Assembly: GCF_000368625.1 (NCBI RefSeq)
Contig: NZ_KB849575.1
Location: forward strand, 799,202-863,201
Reading direction: 5' to 3'
Length of the DNA stretch: 64,000 bases
DNA from: Acinetobacter schindleri CIP 107287
GTDB lineage: Bacteria; Pseudomonadota; Gammaproteobacteria; Pseudomonadales; Moraxellaceae
In this document: positions 44,482 to 53,915 of the stretch, piece by piece
Layout: each line of letters opens with the position of its first letter
Position numbering within the stretch: the first letter of the stretch is position 1
Made by a program: the position numbers and the translations under genes
The notes under the pieces: generated by a model
Seen by the model: only the letters and a program-made list of their open reading frames with translations
Database searches by the model: none
Told to the model about the DNA's origin: nothing

Positions 44482-45798
44482 TTAATCCTCCAATGATGCT
44501 TGTGCAGAGTTGATCATCGGTTTAAGGCGCAGTAATAACCATAAGGTAAATATGCCGCTTAAGACCGCTGTAATACAGAAAAGTATTTTAAGATCAAACT
44601 TTAAGACACTTAAAATAATAATCGAAAATATAGCAGAAGATACCATGAAAACTGCATTCAGAATGTTATTTGCTGCAACCACCCGTGCACGATGTGAGCG
44701 GGGAGAATGTGCCTGCATCATGGCGTACAGTGGAACAATATAAAAACCACCACTGATACCCAATAAGGTCACGGCAAACATGACATGGTAATAGCTCCAG
44801 CCCTGACGGAATACATCTGCCAGACCCAGCAGTTCGCCAGTACGCTCAGGTATAAAGGCCATGCTGACAGCCAGATAAATAGCAAAGACGGTCAGTCCAA
44901 CTGCACCAATTGGCACCATACGAATGTTGACTTCAGTCCCACCTAATCTACGGCACAGATAAGATCCCAAGCCAATCCCGATCGAGAAGAAAGTCAGCAG
45001 TAAACTTGCAACATTTTCAGAAGCATGCAGGTTCTGCAGGGTCAGTTGTGGAATCTGGGTTAAATAGGTCGCGCCATAGAACCAGTACCAGGAGTTGCCA
45101 AGCAGAATCAGAAAGATCAAAGGCAGGCTTTTGGCATATTTCAGGGTTTGAAAACTGGTACGGAAAAAGTTCCAGTCAATTTGAATATCAGGTGCAGGAA
45201 TGCTTTGCTTTAAAATAAAGCGGCTTGATAAATAACCGAGGATGGCAATAACCACTACGGTTAAGCTGATCCAGAGTAAATTGCCAGCCGATGCTGCAAT
45301 CACCGCACCCCCCAGAATCATACCGAATAGGATCGCCAGGGAAGTTCCAGACTGAAAGAGTGCATTACCTGACATCAATTCCTCTTTCTTCAGCACTTCT
45401 GGCAAAATTGCATATTTAATCGGACCAAAGAAAGTCGATTGCGTCCCCATTAAGAACAGCGCAAACAGTAGAATCCATAGATTACCCATCAGGAAACCGA
45501 TAGTACCGAGAATCATCACCACGATTTCCAAGATCTTTAAATAACGAATCAATTGGGAACGTTCATATTTATCGGCAATTTGTCCGGCAGTCGCAGAAAA
45601 AATAAAATAAGGCAAAATAAAGAGTAATGCAGCAAGATTATTTAAGGTGCTAATGCCCGCACTTTGCTGAATCCATCCATACGTAATGACCAGTAATAAT
45701 GCCTGTTTAAATACATTATCATTTAACGCCCCGAAGAATTGCGTCAAAAACATGGGTAAAAAGCGACGAGAGCCTAACAAATGTTCGTTATTGTTCAT
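44482..45798 (-). CDS. LplT-like major facilitator (lysophospholipid transporter family)
   Basis: A 438-residue MFS transporter with 12 predicted spans. The N-terminus SRRFLPMFLTQFFGALNDNV, then NVFKQALLL and FILPYFIFSATAGQIADKYE, match LplT and the transporter half of fused Aas proteins, which flip lysophospholipids for re-acylation. The TQSTFFGPIKYAILPEVL block is another family landmark. The acyltransferase domain of Aas fusions is absent. It is divergent from tamA and upstream of coq7 on one transcript. Confidence 0.88.
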   Translation of the reverse strand: MNNNEHLLGSRRFLPMFLTQFFGALNDNVFKQALLLVITYGWIQQSAGISTLNNLAALLFILPYFIFSATAGQIADKYERSQLIRYLKILEIVVMILGTIGFLMGNLWILLFALFLMGTQSTFFGPIKYAILPEVLKKEELMSGNALFQSGTSLAILFGMILGGAVIAASAGNLLWISLTVVVIAILGYLSSRFILKQSIPAPDIQIDWNFFRTSFQTLKYAKSLPLIFLILLGNSWYWFYGATYLTQIPQLTLQNLHASENVASLLLTFFSIGIGLGSYLCRRLGGTEVNIRMVPIGAVGLTVFAIYLAVSMAFIPERTGELLGLADVFRQGWSYYHVMFAVTLLGISGGFYIVPLYAMMQAHSPRSHRARVVAANNILNAVFMVSSAIFSIIILSVLKFDLKILFCITAVLSGIFTLWLLLRLKPMINSAQASLED

Positions 45799-45974
45799 AT
45801 TGGACGTGCTACATTAAGATTTATTAAGAAATGTCAGTGATGCGTGAACATCTTGAAAAATCATGTAAGATACCTTTGACCACGGAAATGGCAAAATCCT
45901 ATAGATTCAAGTTTCTTAGCTTATATTTTTCGGTCAAATAATCAATTAAAGAATGTATTTGTTTAGAGTTTGCT

Positions 45975-48728
45975 ATGCCTGCAAAAATAAAATTTAAAGA
46001 AACGGTACTGAGTCAGAGCATGAGTCCACTCATATCTGCACCTACAGGCAGTTGCCTGTGCATGAGTATTTTCTTGATGATGTTGGCCCAACATGGCATG
46101 GCACAAACTCCAGAAACGGAAACACCCGTGGCAGTTTCACAGGCGGAAATGATTGATGAACTGTCTAAGCAGGCGGTGCAACAGGGTGTAGCTAATTCCG
46201 AAGACGAAGCTGCCGGGAAAATTGAACAGGCTTTGCAGCCAGAAAATGAAATAGACAGCCTGGAAATGCTGCAACAGCAGGAACAGCAAGGCGCACAGCT
46301 GGATGTATTTAAGCCGATTGAGTTTGAAGATTTAGAAGAATTACCGGTTCAACCGATTGATCAGGCGATGGCGGATGAAATTTACCGAGTGGCTGAGCAA
46401 GCCAAGCAGGAAGCACAAAGCTATCGCCAGACCCAGCAGACAGAAACCGTGGTTGCCGATATCAGCCAGCAGGAACTGGTGGAAATCAATCAGGCGCCAG
46501 TCAATGTTGATCAGCTGATGCAAAGTATTCAGTCTGACAGCCAGATCATTGTGCAGGCAAATGAAATAGGCAATACCTTGCCGGAAATTTCTCCACAGCA
46601 ACTTACGCCGGCAGATGACAAGAAACCGAATATTTTTAAACGACTTTTTTATAAAATCCGTCCGCCACGCCAGATCATGACAGCTAGTGTGCCGCGGATT
46701 GATGCAGACGTGGTTATACGTAATGGTGAAAGCAGTACTCAAACGAGCAATGGATTAAGTTCGGCTGCACGTATACAGGCCTATGAAAACCTGGCAGAGA
46801 ATATTGAAAATAAACTGTCGAGTTTCACTCAGGAATCCTTTAGCGATTTTCCATCTGCATTGCCACAATTACGTAGTCTGTCTAACCAGGCTGCTCAGGC
46901 AGTTGGCTTCTATAATACCGAATTCCGTTTTGAAAAAATTTCTGAATCACGCGTCAGGGTGCATGTAACTCCGAATGAGCCAGTCATCATTCAAAGCCAG
47001 AACCTGGAATTTACCGGTGCTGGTGCTGAGCAACCACAGTTCCAGGTCATTAGTGTATTGCCAGATCAGGAAGTGGGTGATGTGTTTAATCATGGTGAAT
47101 ATGAAAAAACCAAGGAGCGAATTGTCGAAGCAGCGAGTAATAACGGCTACTTCGATGCGCACTGGCGGCTGCATGATGTCAAGGTCGCACAGCCACAGAA
47201 TACGGCAGAAGTAAATCTGCGTTATGAAACTGGCGATCCTTATAAACTTGGACCGGTGACCTTCCGGATGAGTGATCCGGATGAGGAATTCCCGCTAGAT
47301 CCAGATATCTTGCAAAGTCTGGTGCCTTGGGAAGATGGTGCCGATTACCGTTTCTGGCGGGTAAACACACTAGCCAATAATCTGACCAACTCACGATATT
47401 TTAACTATACCCTGGTTGATGCGGTGAAACCGGACCCAGTCGAAGCGGAACTTGAACTGGCGCCTGATCTGCAGTTGCTGGTCGATCAGCAAAAAATCTC
47501 TGAAGGGGTTTTGGCCCAGGAGAAAAAAGCCGAGGCTTCTTCCAAGGAAGTTACCCAAAACGTGGTTGATGAAAGCCAGTTTGCTGGTAGCCGTGAGGAA
47601 GAAAACCTGGATGTACGCGCCATGCGTACTGCGCAGGAAACCAAGGCCAATGAGCAGGAACGTTTAAAAGCCCAAGCACGTGAAGAGAAAGAGATTCCGG
47701 TGATTGTGACTTTGAATGCTGACAAGAAAAACAGCGCTGAAGTCGGTCTAGGTTATGGAACCGATACTGGGACACGTCTACGGGGTCAGTACCGCCGTGC
47801 CATCGTTAACAAACGTGGACATTCTTTTGATGCCAACCTCGAGCTTTCAGGAATCCGTCAGTCTATTGATGGCCGCTATAATATTCCGTATAAACACCCG
47901 CTCAATGATTACATCAGTATTGTCGGTGGTTATGAGCGTGAAGAACGTGATGATGTTGCACAAGGCGATGGACTCTTGATCGAATCTGCCGTAATTGGTG
48001 CCGATCGTTATATTAAAAATCCACGAGGAAGCTGGCAGCATACTTATGGCGTGCGTTATCGTCTGGATCAATTGACTCAGGACGGTACTGTGAATGCCGA
48101 TGATATTCCAGATGCTTTCCTGGTCAGTACTGCAGAAACCCAAGAGTCTTTATTATTCGGTTATGAAATCGCTCGTACCACCAGTGACCGTCGGGTAAAC
48201 CCAACCAAAGGCTTTAGACAGACCTACAAGATTGAACTGGGAAGTGAGGCACTGTTATCCGATGCAGATATGGTCATTGCCAATGCTGGCTGGCGCTTTA
48301 TCTATTCACTGGGTGAAAATGCTGATCATCAGTTTGTCGGTCGTGCCGATGCAGGCTATATTTTTACTGAAGATTTTACCAAAGTACCGTATAACTTAAG
48401 ATATTTCACTGGCGGTGACCAAAGTATTCGTGGTTTTGATTATAAGAGTCTGTCACCAGAAATCGATGGCTTTAAAGTAGGTGGACAGGCCCTGGCCATT
48501 GGTTCCTTGGAATATAATTATCAATTCAGGGAAGGCTGGCGTGGGGCAGTATTTGCAGATGCTGGAAATGCCTATGACAAGGACTTTAGTAATCCGACTG
48601 AATATGGGGTAGGTCTTGGCGTGCGTTGGGCATCGCCAATTGGTCCGATTCGTATTGATGTGGCCTCAGGCATTTCGGATGATAACCATCCAATCCGCGT
48701 GCATTTCTTTATTGGCTCACAGCTATAA
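45975..48728 (+). CDS. tamA: TamA-like outer-membrane assembly protein with extended N-terminus
   Basis: A 917-residue Omp85-family protein, against ~577 in E. coli TamA. A signal peptide ends near residue 44 (QHGMAQ-TPE). Residues ~45-235 are a Gln/Glu-rich low-complexity region absent from standard TamA. POTRA-like domains follow to ~500, then a charged insert (~508-570, many Lys, Glu and Ala), and from ~573 the 16-strand Omp85 barrel with the motif GGDQSIRGFDYKSL near 812 and a terminal aromatic-ended strand. Directly followed by tamB, its inner-membrane partner, after 38 bases. Together they help insert outer-membrane proteins or move phospholipid. Confidence 0.9.
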   Translation: MPAKIKFKETVLSQSMSPLISAPTGSCLCMSIFLMMLAQHGMAQTPETETPVAVSQAEMIDELSKQAVQQGVANSEDEAAGKIEQALQPENEIDSLEMLQQQEQQGAQLDVFKPIEFEDLEELPVQPIDQAMADEIYRVAEQAKQEAQSYRQTQQTETVVADISQQELVEINQAPVNVDQLMQSIQSDSQIIVQANEIGNTLPEISPQQLTPADDKKPNIFKRLFYKIRPPRQIMTASVPRIDADVVIRNGESSTQTSNGLSSAARIQAYENLAENIENKLSSFTQESFSDFPSALPQLRSLSNQAAQAVGFYNTEFRFEKISESRVRVHVTPNEPVIIQSQNLEFTGAGAEQPQFQVISVLPDQEVGDVFNHGEYEKTKERIVEAASNNGYFDAHWRLHDVKVAQPQNTAEVNLRYETGDPYKLGPVTFRMSDPDEEFPLDPDILQSLVPWEDGADYRFWRVNTLANNLTNSRYFNYTLVDAVKPDPVEAELELAPDLQLLVDQQKISEGVLAQEKKAEASSKEVTQNVVDESQFAGSREEENLDVRAMRTAQETKANEQERLKAQAREEKEIPVIVTLNADKKNSAEVGLGYGTDTGTRLRGQYRRAIVNKRGHSFDANLELSGIRQSIDGRYNIPYKHPLNDYISIVGGYEREERDDVAQGDGLLIESAVIGADRYIKNPRGSWQHTYGVRYRLDQLTQDGTVNADDIPDAFLVSTAETQESLLFGYEIARTTSDRRVNPTKGFRQTYKIELGSEALLSDADMVIANAGWRFIYSLGENADHQFVGRADAGYIFTEDFTKVPYNLRYFTGGDQSIRGFDYKSLSPEIDGFKVGGQALAIGSLEYNYQFREGWRGAVFADAGNAYDKDFSNPTEYGVGLGVRWASPIGPIRIDVASGISDDNHPIRVHFFIGSQL

Positions 48729-48766
48729 AACAAACTGATTAAAAATTTTAGATATTTGGGAAGAAC

Positions 48767-51700
48767 ATGGTCGAGAACCAGCAACCACAAGAAGCAGAGC
48801 CGGAAAATACGCCTTTACCTAAAAAGCGCCGTATTTTAAGAAGCATCTTACTGTCGGTGCTGTTTTCTATTCTATTTTTACTCGCGGCACTGGCGATCAT
48901 GTTCTCGACGGATCGTGGCAGCAAGTTTTTACTGGATCAGGTACTGCAACGTCAGCAGATTATTCATTATGAATATGAAGGCGGTAATCTGTGGCGCGGG
49001 ATTATTGTGCGCAATGTGCTGGTGACGCTCAAATCGGTTGATGTCAAAATTGACCGTGCCGATGTCATTCTAGGCTGGCGAGCAATTCTCAAACGGGAAA
49101 TTCATTTAAATAATGCAGATATGCGCAATCTGCAGGTCATTAGCAAGAATCCGCCAAGTGATAAGCCGTTTTCTTATAATGATATTCGTTTGCCATTTGT
49201 GTTGCGGGTCGATCATCTGGATCTGGATCACCTGCTGATTAAAACACATAGTTCCTCAGTTGATTTTTATGATGTGGTGATTAATGAGGGACTCTGGTCG
49301 GGAACTAAGCTGACCTTCGAAAATTCGCGTATGAATATGGGCTATCTGTATGTTTATGATGCCACGGGTGATATGGACTTCCATGGTAAATATCCACTGA
49401 ATGCGACCGGCGTACTGAATATTCCATCATTAAACAATAGCCTGAATATTCGTGATATTCGTATAGCAGCCCGAGGTACCTTAGAGACTATTGAAGCCGG
49501 TGTTGCTACCTATACGCCAGACTTGCTGACTGGCTGGGCCGTGATTCATCCGATGAATTCACATGTGCCGATGTTCGGTAAACTTAAATTTGAGCAGTAT
49601 CACTGGCCAATATTAGAAGATCAGAAACTATTCTCCAAAGATGGTATGGCGGAATTTAATGGTGATATCAAAAAACTGAATATTAATCTCAATACAGACC
49701 TGAGCGGCAAGGATATTCCGGAAGGCCAGTACAATGCCATGATGCATACCGATCTGGTCAATCAGCTGAATATTACTGATTTTAATGGACAATTAATGAA
49801 AGGTTCAGTCAGTCTGGCAGGTATGGTCGGCTGGCATGATCAAGTGACCTGGGATGTGTCTGGCCGTGTGAATCGTCTTAATCCTAAAGATAAAGTGATT
49901 CCACAGGTCGTGCAGGACTTTCTGCCACCAAGTCTGGATGGAAATATCGCTTCTAAAGGCACATTGGAAAAAGGTTTACACCTGACAGCGCTGGTTGATT
50001 TCGATCGTTATGAAACTTGGAACATCAAGCTGGATCAGAACGAAGCGAAAAATAAAAAAGCCCAGCCGATGCTGATGAATGTGGCATGGAAGAATATCGA
50101 CCGTGCAGTGCCTTATGTAGGCTGGTTAAAGAGCGAATCCGGAGATGTAAATCTGGCGCTAACCGAAGGTCAGCAGGACATCTTTGTGGCAACGCAGGTG
50201 GCTGCCCATGAGCAAGGTATGCTGCCAACAGGTATGTATCAGGCGAAACTGAATCTGAAGAATAACATTCTCAAAGTGCCGAGCTTCAATTATGCTGCGC
50301 AAAGTGGTGGCCTCACCGGTAACGCCGTAGTAGAGCTGCCGGATAAAAAACGCCAGTTAAAATGGAGCGCTGTGCTAAATGCCAAGGATCTGAATACGCA
50401 AGCACTGGCAGCGGCATCACCAGTCGATCGCCTCAATGGTCGCGTTACAGCGAGTGGTTATGCCAAGCCAAATCAGCAGATTATCAACTTAAAAGCGATC
50501 GATCTGACAGGACGCCTTGCTGGTCAAAATGAGACAGTGCGACTGACCGGTAGCAGTACGGCAGCATTGTTATTCCATGATGAAAAACGGGGCGGTGGCT
50601 TCAAGGGCTATGCAGTAAATTATGATGGCAATTTAAATGCCAGCCAGTTCGCTGCAAGTAAAGGTCTACTCAAATTCAAGGTATCCGGTACACCTGAATT
50701 ATTGAAAATCAATGAATTCAGGCATGATGGTATTGCGGGCAAGATCAATGCCAGTGGTCTGGTGAATCTGGCGAATGGTTTTGGCTGGGATATCAATGCT
50801 TCACTGGTTCGCTTTAAGCCACAATATTTTGCGTCCAGTGTCAAAGGTGAGCTATCGGGAAATGTGAAAACCCGTGGCGTATGGTCAGATGCGTTGAAAC
50901 GTATTCAGATTGAACGTCTTAATCTTGCCGGAATACTGAATAACAAGCCGGTACGTGGTAGAGGTAATCTGTCGATGATTATTGATAACAAACAGAGCGG
51001 ATTTGTACCACAGCAGTTTGAAGCCAATAATCTGTTCCTGTCTTATGCCAGTAACCAGATTCAGGCAACCGGTAATGCACAGAATCTTCAACTCAAGGTG
51101 AATGCGCCAGCGCTCTATGAGTTATATCCAGGACTGCGTGGTCGTGCATATGGTTATATCAATATGCAGGCGCAGCCACGTTTGCGTGCTTCAACCAACC
51201 TTGCAGTCGATGATTTTGCCTTTAATAATCTGTTTAGCGTGCAGAAAATCCGGGTACAAGGCCAGTTGCCGACTTCACAAAGCACACCAACCCTGCTCAC
51301 CGCAACCATGGATAACCTGCGTAGTGGTAATCGTCAGATTACCCGCGGTGAAATATCTCTAGCTGGGACACGTGCAGCGCATATCTTAAAAGTTCAGGCA
51401 GAAAACAAACTGACCAAGTTTTATGTACAGTTGGCCGGTGGTTTTAATGCACAAAACAATTGGCTGGGGCAGATCCAAAATGGTGATTTCGATTCTCTGC
51501 GTACGCGTCTGGTACAGCGTCAGAATGCTTCTGTAATCTATAACACAGCACAGTCAGATCTGTTTGTCGGTGCGCATTGCTGGATGAGCCAGCAAAGTCA
51601 GTTGTGCTTTGACCGGCCAATACGTGTCAACAAGACACGTGGTAGTGTCTCATTCCAGACCCAGAACCTGGATCTTAATGATTTTAGTGCGTTCATGCCT

Positions 51701-53284
51701 GAAGGGCTGGCAATTACCGGTAAGGTCAATGGCTACGCGCGTGCAACATGGGCGCAAGGTGCGAAACCGAAGATTGATGCGCGACTTGTCACCCGAAATG
51801 GTGTGGTGGGGCTAGCTGCTGAAGATCCGCAATATCTAGGGCAGACCCTGAAATATGATGAAGTCGGATTGGTCGCGAAAAGTGTTGCAGATGGCTTGCA
51901 AATTCGTCTGGATGTGAAAACACCGGATATCGGAACGGGATATGCCAATGTCATTATTGATCCATATCGTGACAGTAAACCGATGCGTGGTGAAGTCGCT
52001 TTTAACGAAGTACAGCTAAAAGTATTCAAGCCATTTATTCAGGATGTGCGTACGCTGGAAGGCACCTTATCTTATGCGGGTAAGATCGGCGGTACACTAA
52101 CCCAGCCATTATTAAACGGTGAGATTCGCGTAAAAGATGGGGCGATCAGTATGATTTCCCTGCCAGTGAATCTGACCAATGTGCAACTGTATTCATCTGT
52201 ACGTCAGGATTCTGCGACAATTAATGGTGCATTTAACAGTGGTCGTGGTGTAGGCCGCTTGACTGGTTTGGTGGACTGGAAAAACGATCCACGTGTTCAG
52301 TTACGTCTCAAAGGTGAAAATCTGCTGATACGCCAGGCACCACTGATTACAGCTGTCGTCACGCCAGATTTGGCTTTGGACCTTTATCCATTTAACAAGA
52401 AACTCAGTCTGAATGGTTCAATAGAAGTTCCACGTGCTTTGATTTCTATGCCGGAAGCGTCTAAACCAGTTGTTAATATTTCTTCAGATGTCCGTATTGT
52501 ACAGGAAGGTCAGGATCAGCTGGCAATTCTAAAATCAGCACGTCCATGGGATATTCGTGCTGATGTTGCGGTGTCACTGGGTAACCAGGTGATCTTCCAG
52601 GGCTTTGATAGCCGTATTCCATTGATTGGACGGGTCAACCTGTCTCAACGTGGTCTGGAAACAGCGATGCGTGCCAATGGTGCGATTGGTGTGTCCCAGC
52701 GGGTAAAAATCGAAGCGTATGGTCAAAGTCTGGATCTGAACCGTGCCATTGCCCGTTTTAACGGTCCATTGTCTAATCCGACCCTGGATGTTGATGCCAA
52801 CAAATCTGTTCAGGGTAGTGTCGTAGGTGTACGTGTTACCGGTACAGCCTCAAGTCCTGCGATTCAGGTGTATAACGATGCCGGCTTGTCTGAACAGGAA
52901 GCATTAAATGCCTTGATCACTGGCCGGATCAATGAAGGTAGTTCAGCATTAAGCCAGTCTGAAAGTTTCAGGTCTGATGTTAACAATACCATTGCCGCTG
53001 CGGGGATCAGTTTGGGTCTAGGTGGTACACGGGCATTGACCAATCAGATTGGTCGTACTTTCGGTTTGAGCGGCCTGGCATTGGATGCACAGGGTACAGG
53101 CGATGATACCCAGGTATCAGTCACTGGTTATATTACGCCAGACCTGTATATTCGCTATGGTGTAGGTGTCTTTACCCCAGTGAATAAACTGACTTTGCGT
53201 TATCAGATGAATCAGCGTCTATATCTGGAAGCGAGTCAGTCTCTCGAACGAGCCATCGACTTGTTCTATAATTGGCGTTTCTAA
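48767..53284 (+). CDS. tamB: translocation and assembly module inner-membrane subunit TamB
   Basis: A 1505-residue AsmA-like bridge protein. The N-terminal signal anchor (~residues 25-46, ILRSILLSVLFSILFLLAAL) is in the inner membrane; the body is a very long beta-taco of repeated amphipathic strands, and the last ~400 residues form the TamB (DUF490) domain, ending with LTLRYQMNQRLYLEAS and SLERAIDLFYNWRF. The final Phe fits contact with the TamA barrel. Length is a bit above E. coli TamB (1259). A terminator lies just after the stop, which makes tamAB a two-gene operon. Confidence 0.96.
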   Translation: MVENQQPQEAEPENTPLPKKRRILRSILLSVLFSILFLLAALAIMFSTDRGSKFLLDQVLQRQQIIHYEYEGGNLWRGIIVRNVLVTLKSVDVKIDRADVILGWRAILKREIHLNNADMRNLQVISKNPPSDKPFSYNDIRLPFVLRVDHLDLDHLLIKTHSSSVDFYDVVINEGLWSGTKLTFENSRMNMGYLYVYDATGDMDFHGKYPLNATGVLNIPSLNNSLNIRDIRIAARGTLETIEAGVATYTPDLLTGWAVIHPMNSHVPMFGKLKFEQYHWPILEDQKLFSKDGMAEFNGDIKKLNINLNTDLSGKDIPEGQYNAMMHTDLVNQLNITDFNGQLMKGSVSLAGMVGWHDQVTWDVSGRVNRLNPKDKVIPQVVQDFLPPSLDGNIASKGTLEKGLHLTALVDFDRYETWNIKLDQNEAKNKKAQPMLMNVAWKNIDRAVPYVGWLKSESGDVNLALTEGQQDIFVATQVAAHEQGMLPTGMYQAKLNLKNNILKVPSFNYAAQSGGLTGNAVVELPDKKRQLKWSAVLNAKDLNTQALAAASPVDRLNGRVTASGYAKPNQQIINLKAIDLTGRLAGQNETVRLTGSSTAALLFHDEKRGGGFKGYAVNYDGNLNASQFAASKGLLKFKVSGTPELLKINEFRHDGIAGKINASGLVNLANGFGWDINASLVRFKPQYFASSVKGELSGNVKTRGVWSDALKRIQIERLNLAGILNNKPVRGRGNLSMIIDNKQSGFVPQQFEANNLFLSYASNQIQATGNAQNLQLKVNAPALYELYPGLRGRAYGYINMQAQPRLRASTNLAVDDFAFNNLFSVQKIRVQGQLPTSQSTPTLLTATMDNLRSGNRQITRGEISLAGTRAAHILKVQAENKLTKFYVQLAGGFNAQNNWLGQIQNGDFDSLRTRLVQRQNASVIYNTAQSDLFVGAHCWMSQQSQLCFDRPIRVNKTRGSVSFQTQNLDLNDFSAFMPEGLAITGKVNGYARATWAQGAKPKIDARLVTRNGVVGLAAEDPQYLGQTLKYDEVGLVAKSVADGLQIRLDVKTPDIGTGYANVIIDPYRDSKPMRGEVAFNEVQLKVFKPFIQDVRTLEGTLSYAGKIGGTLTQPLLNGEIRVKDGAISMISLPVNLTNVQLYSSVRQDSATINGAFNSGRGVGRLTGLVDWKNDPRVQLRLKGENLLIRQAPLITAVVTPDLALDLYPFNKKLSLNGSIEVPRALISMPEASKPVVNISSDVRIVQEGQDQLAILKSARPWDIRADVAVSLGNQVIFQGFDSRIPLIGRVNLSQRGLETAMRANGAIGVSQRVKIEAYGQSLDLNRAIARFNGPLSNPTLDVDANKSVQGSVVGVRVTGTASSPAIQVYNDAGLSEQEALNALITGRINEGSSALSQSESFRSDVNNTIAAAGISLGLGGTRALTNQIGRTFGLSGLALDAQGTGDDTQVSVTGYITPDLYIRYGVGVFTPVNKLTLRYQMNQRLYLEASQSLERAIDLFYNWRF

Positions 53285-53287
53285 AAG

Positions 53288-53318
53288 AAAAAAAGCCCTT
53301 CAAGTGAGGGCTTTTTTT
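53288..53318 (+). terminator. terminator of tamAB
   Basis: Stem AAAAAAAGCCCT / AGGGCTTTTTTT (53288-53299 with 53307-53318), 7-base loop, directly after the tamB stop. Confidence 0.9.
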
Positions 53319-53442
53319 AATTGTGGAGTTGAAGCAACTCTTGTCTTTTTAAAATGATAAAGATGTATAACATTTCTAGCCTTGATGTTGGGTTCCAATC
53401 TGTCATATCTATGGGTTAAGCATATTGAGTAAAGGAACACAT

Positions 53443-53592
53443 ATGACCAATCTATCAGAGCAATCAGATAAAGATGTTACGCCACATAAAGAATCCAACG
53501 ATGACAAGGGCAATCAGGCTTCTTATAAGAATGTTAAGCCTGAGAAAAAACCCAATGCAGAGCCTGAAAATCCGCTAAGAGAGCAAAAATAG
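53443..53592 (+). CDS. 49-residue hydrophilic protein of unknown function
   Basis: A short but well-formed gene: AAAGGA lies 8 bases before the ATG at 53443, the frame of 49 codons ends in TAG, and a terminator follows 14 bases later. The protein begins MTNLSEQSDKDVTPHKES, has the middle QASYKNVKPEKKPN and ends AEPENPLREQK. It is almost free of hydrophobic residues, rich in Lys, Glu, Asn and Pro, and is likely disordered. This recalls small stress-related hydrophilic proteins, but I cannot name a family. Confidence 0.7.
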   Translation: MTNLSEQSDKDVTPHKESNDDKGNQASYKNVKPEKKPNAEPENPLREQK

Positions 53593-53606
53593 ACTGTTCT
53601 CATCTA

Positions 53607-53633
53607 AAAAAGCCTTCTTCATGAAGGCTTTTT
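53607..53633 (+). terminator. terminator of the 49-residue gene
   Basis: Stem AAAAAGCCTTC / GAAGGCTTTTT (53607-53617 with 53623-53633), loop TTCAT. Confidence 0.88.
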
Positions 53634-53717
53634 ATATTCGAAAAATAGCCTAAGTTATATTTTAAACCTTATTACTTGCTCTAAAAAATAAACATAATAG
53701 GAGATAAAACTTAAATT

Positions 53718-53915
53718 TTATTCCTTAAAAGTGTCATCTAATGCTTGCTGTACTGCATCGACACGTGTTTTACAGGCTTTATAGGCTGCCATGGATTCCT
53801 CAACAATCTTCATCAGATTATCAATATCCGGTTCCTGCTGGGCATCCAATAATTCCGCATTTCGTTTCAGAATTTCATAGCCTTCTTTAAAGCTTAAAGT
53901 ATTGTCATTATTCAT
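53718..53915 (-). CDS. xseB: exodeoxyribonuclease VII small subunit
   Basis: A 65-residue subunit that joins XseA to form exonuclease VII. It shows the typical SFKEGYEILKRNAELLD helix and the acidic IDNLMKIVEESMAAYKAC helix of the family. It is a little shorter than E. coli XseB (80). Its start overlaps the end of xseA by 8 bases, so translation is coupled; finding it in this position makes the call firm. Confidence 0.92.
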   Translation of the reverse strand: MNNDNTLSFKEGYEILKRNAELLDAQQEPDIDNLMKIVEESMAAYKACKTRVDAVQQALDDTFKE

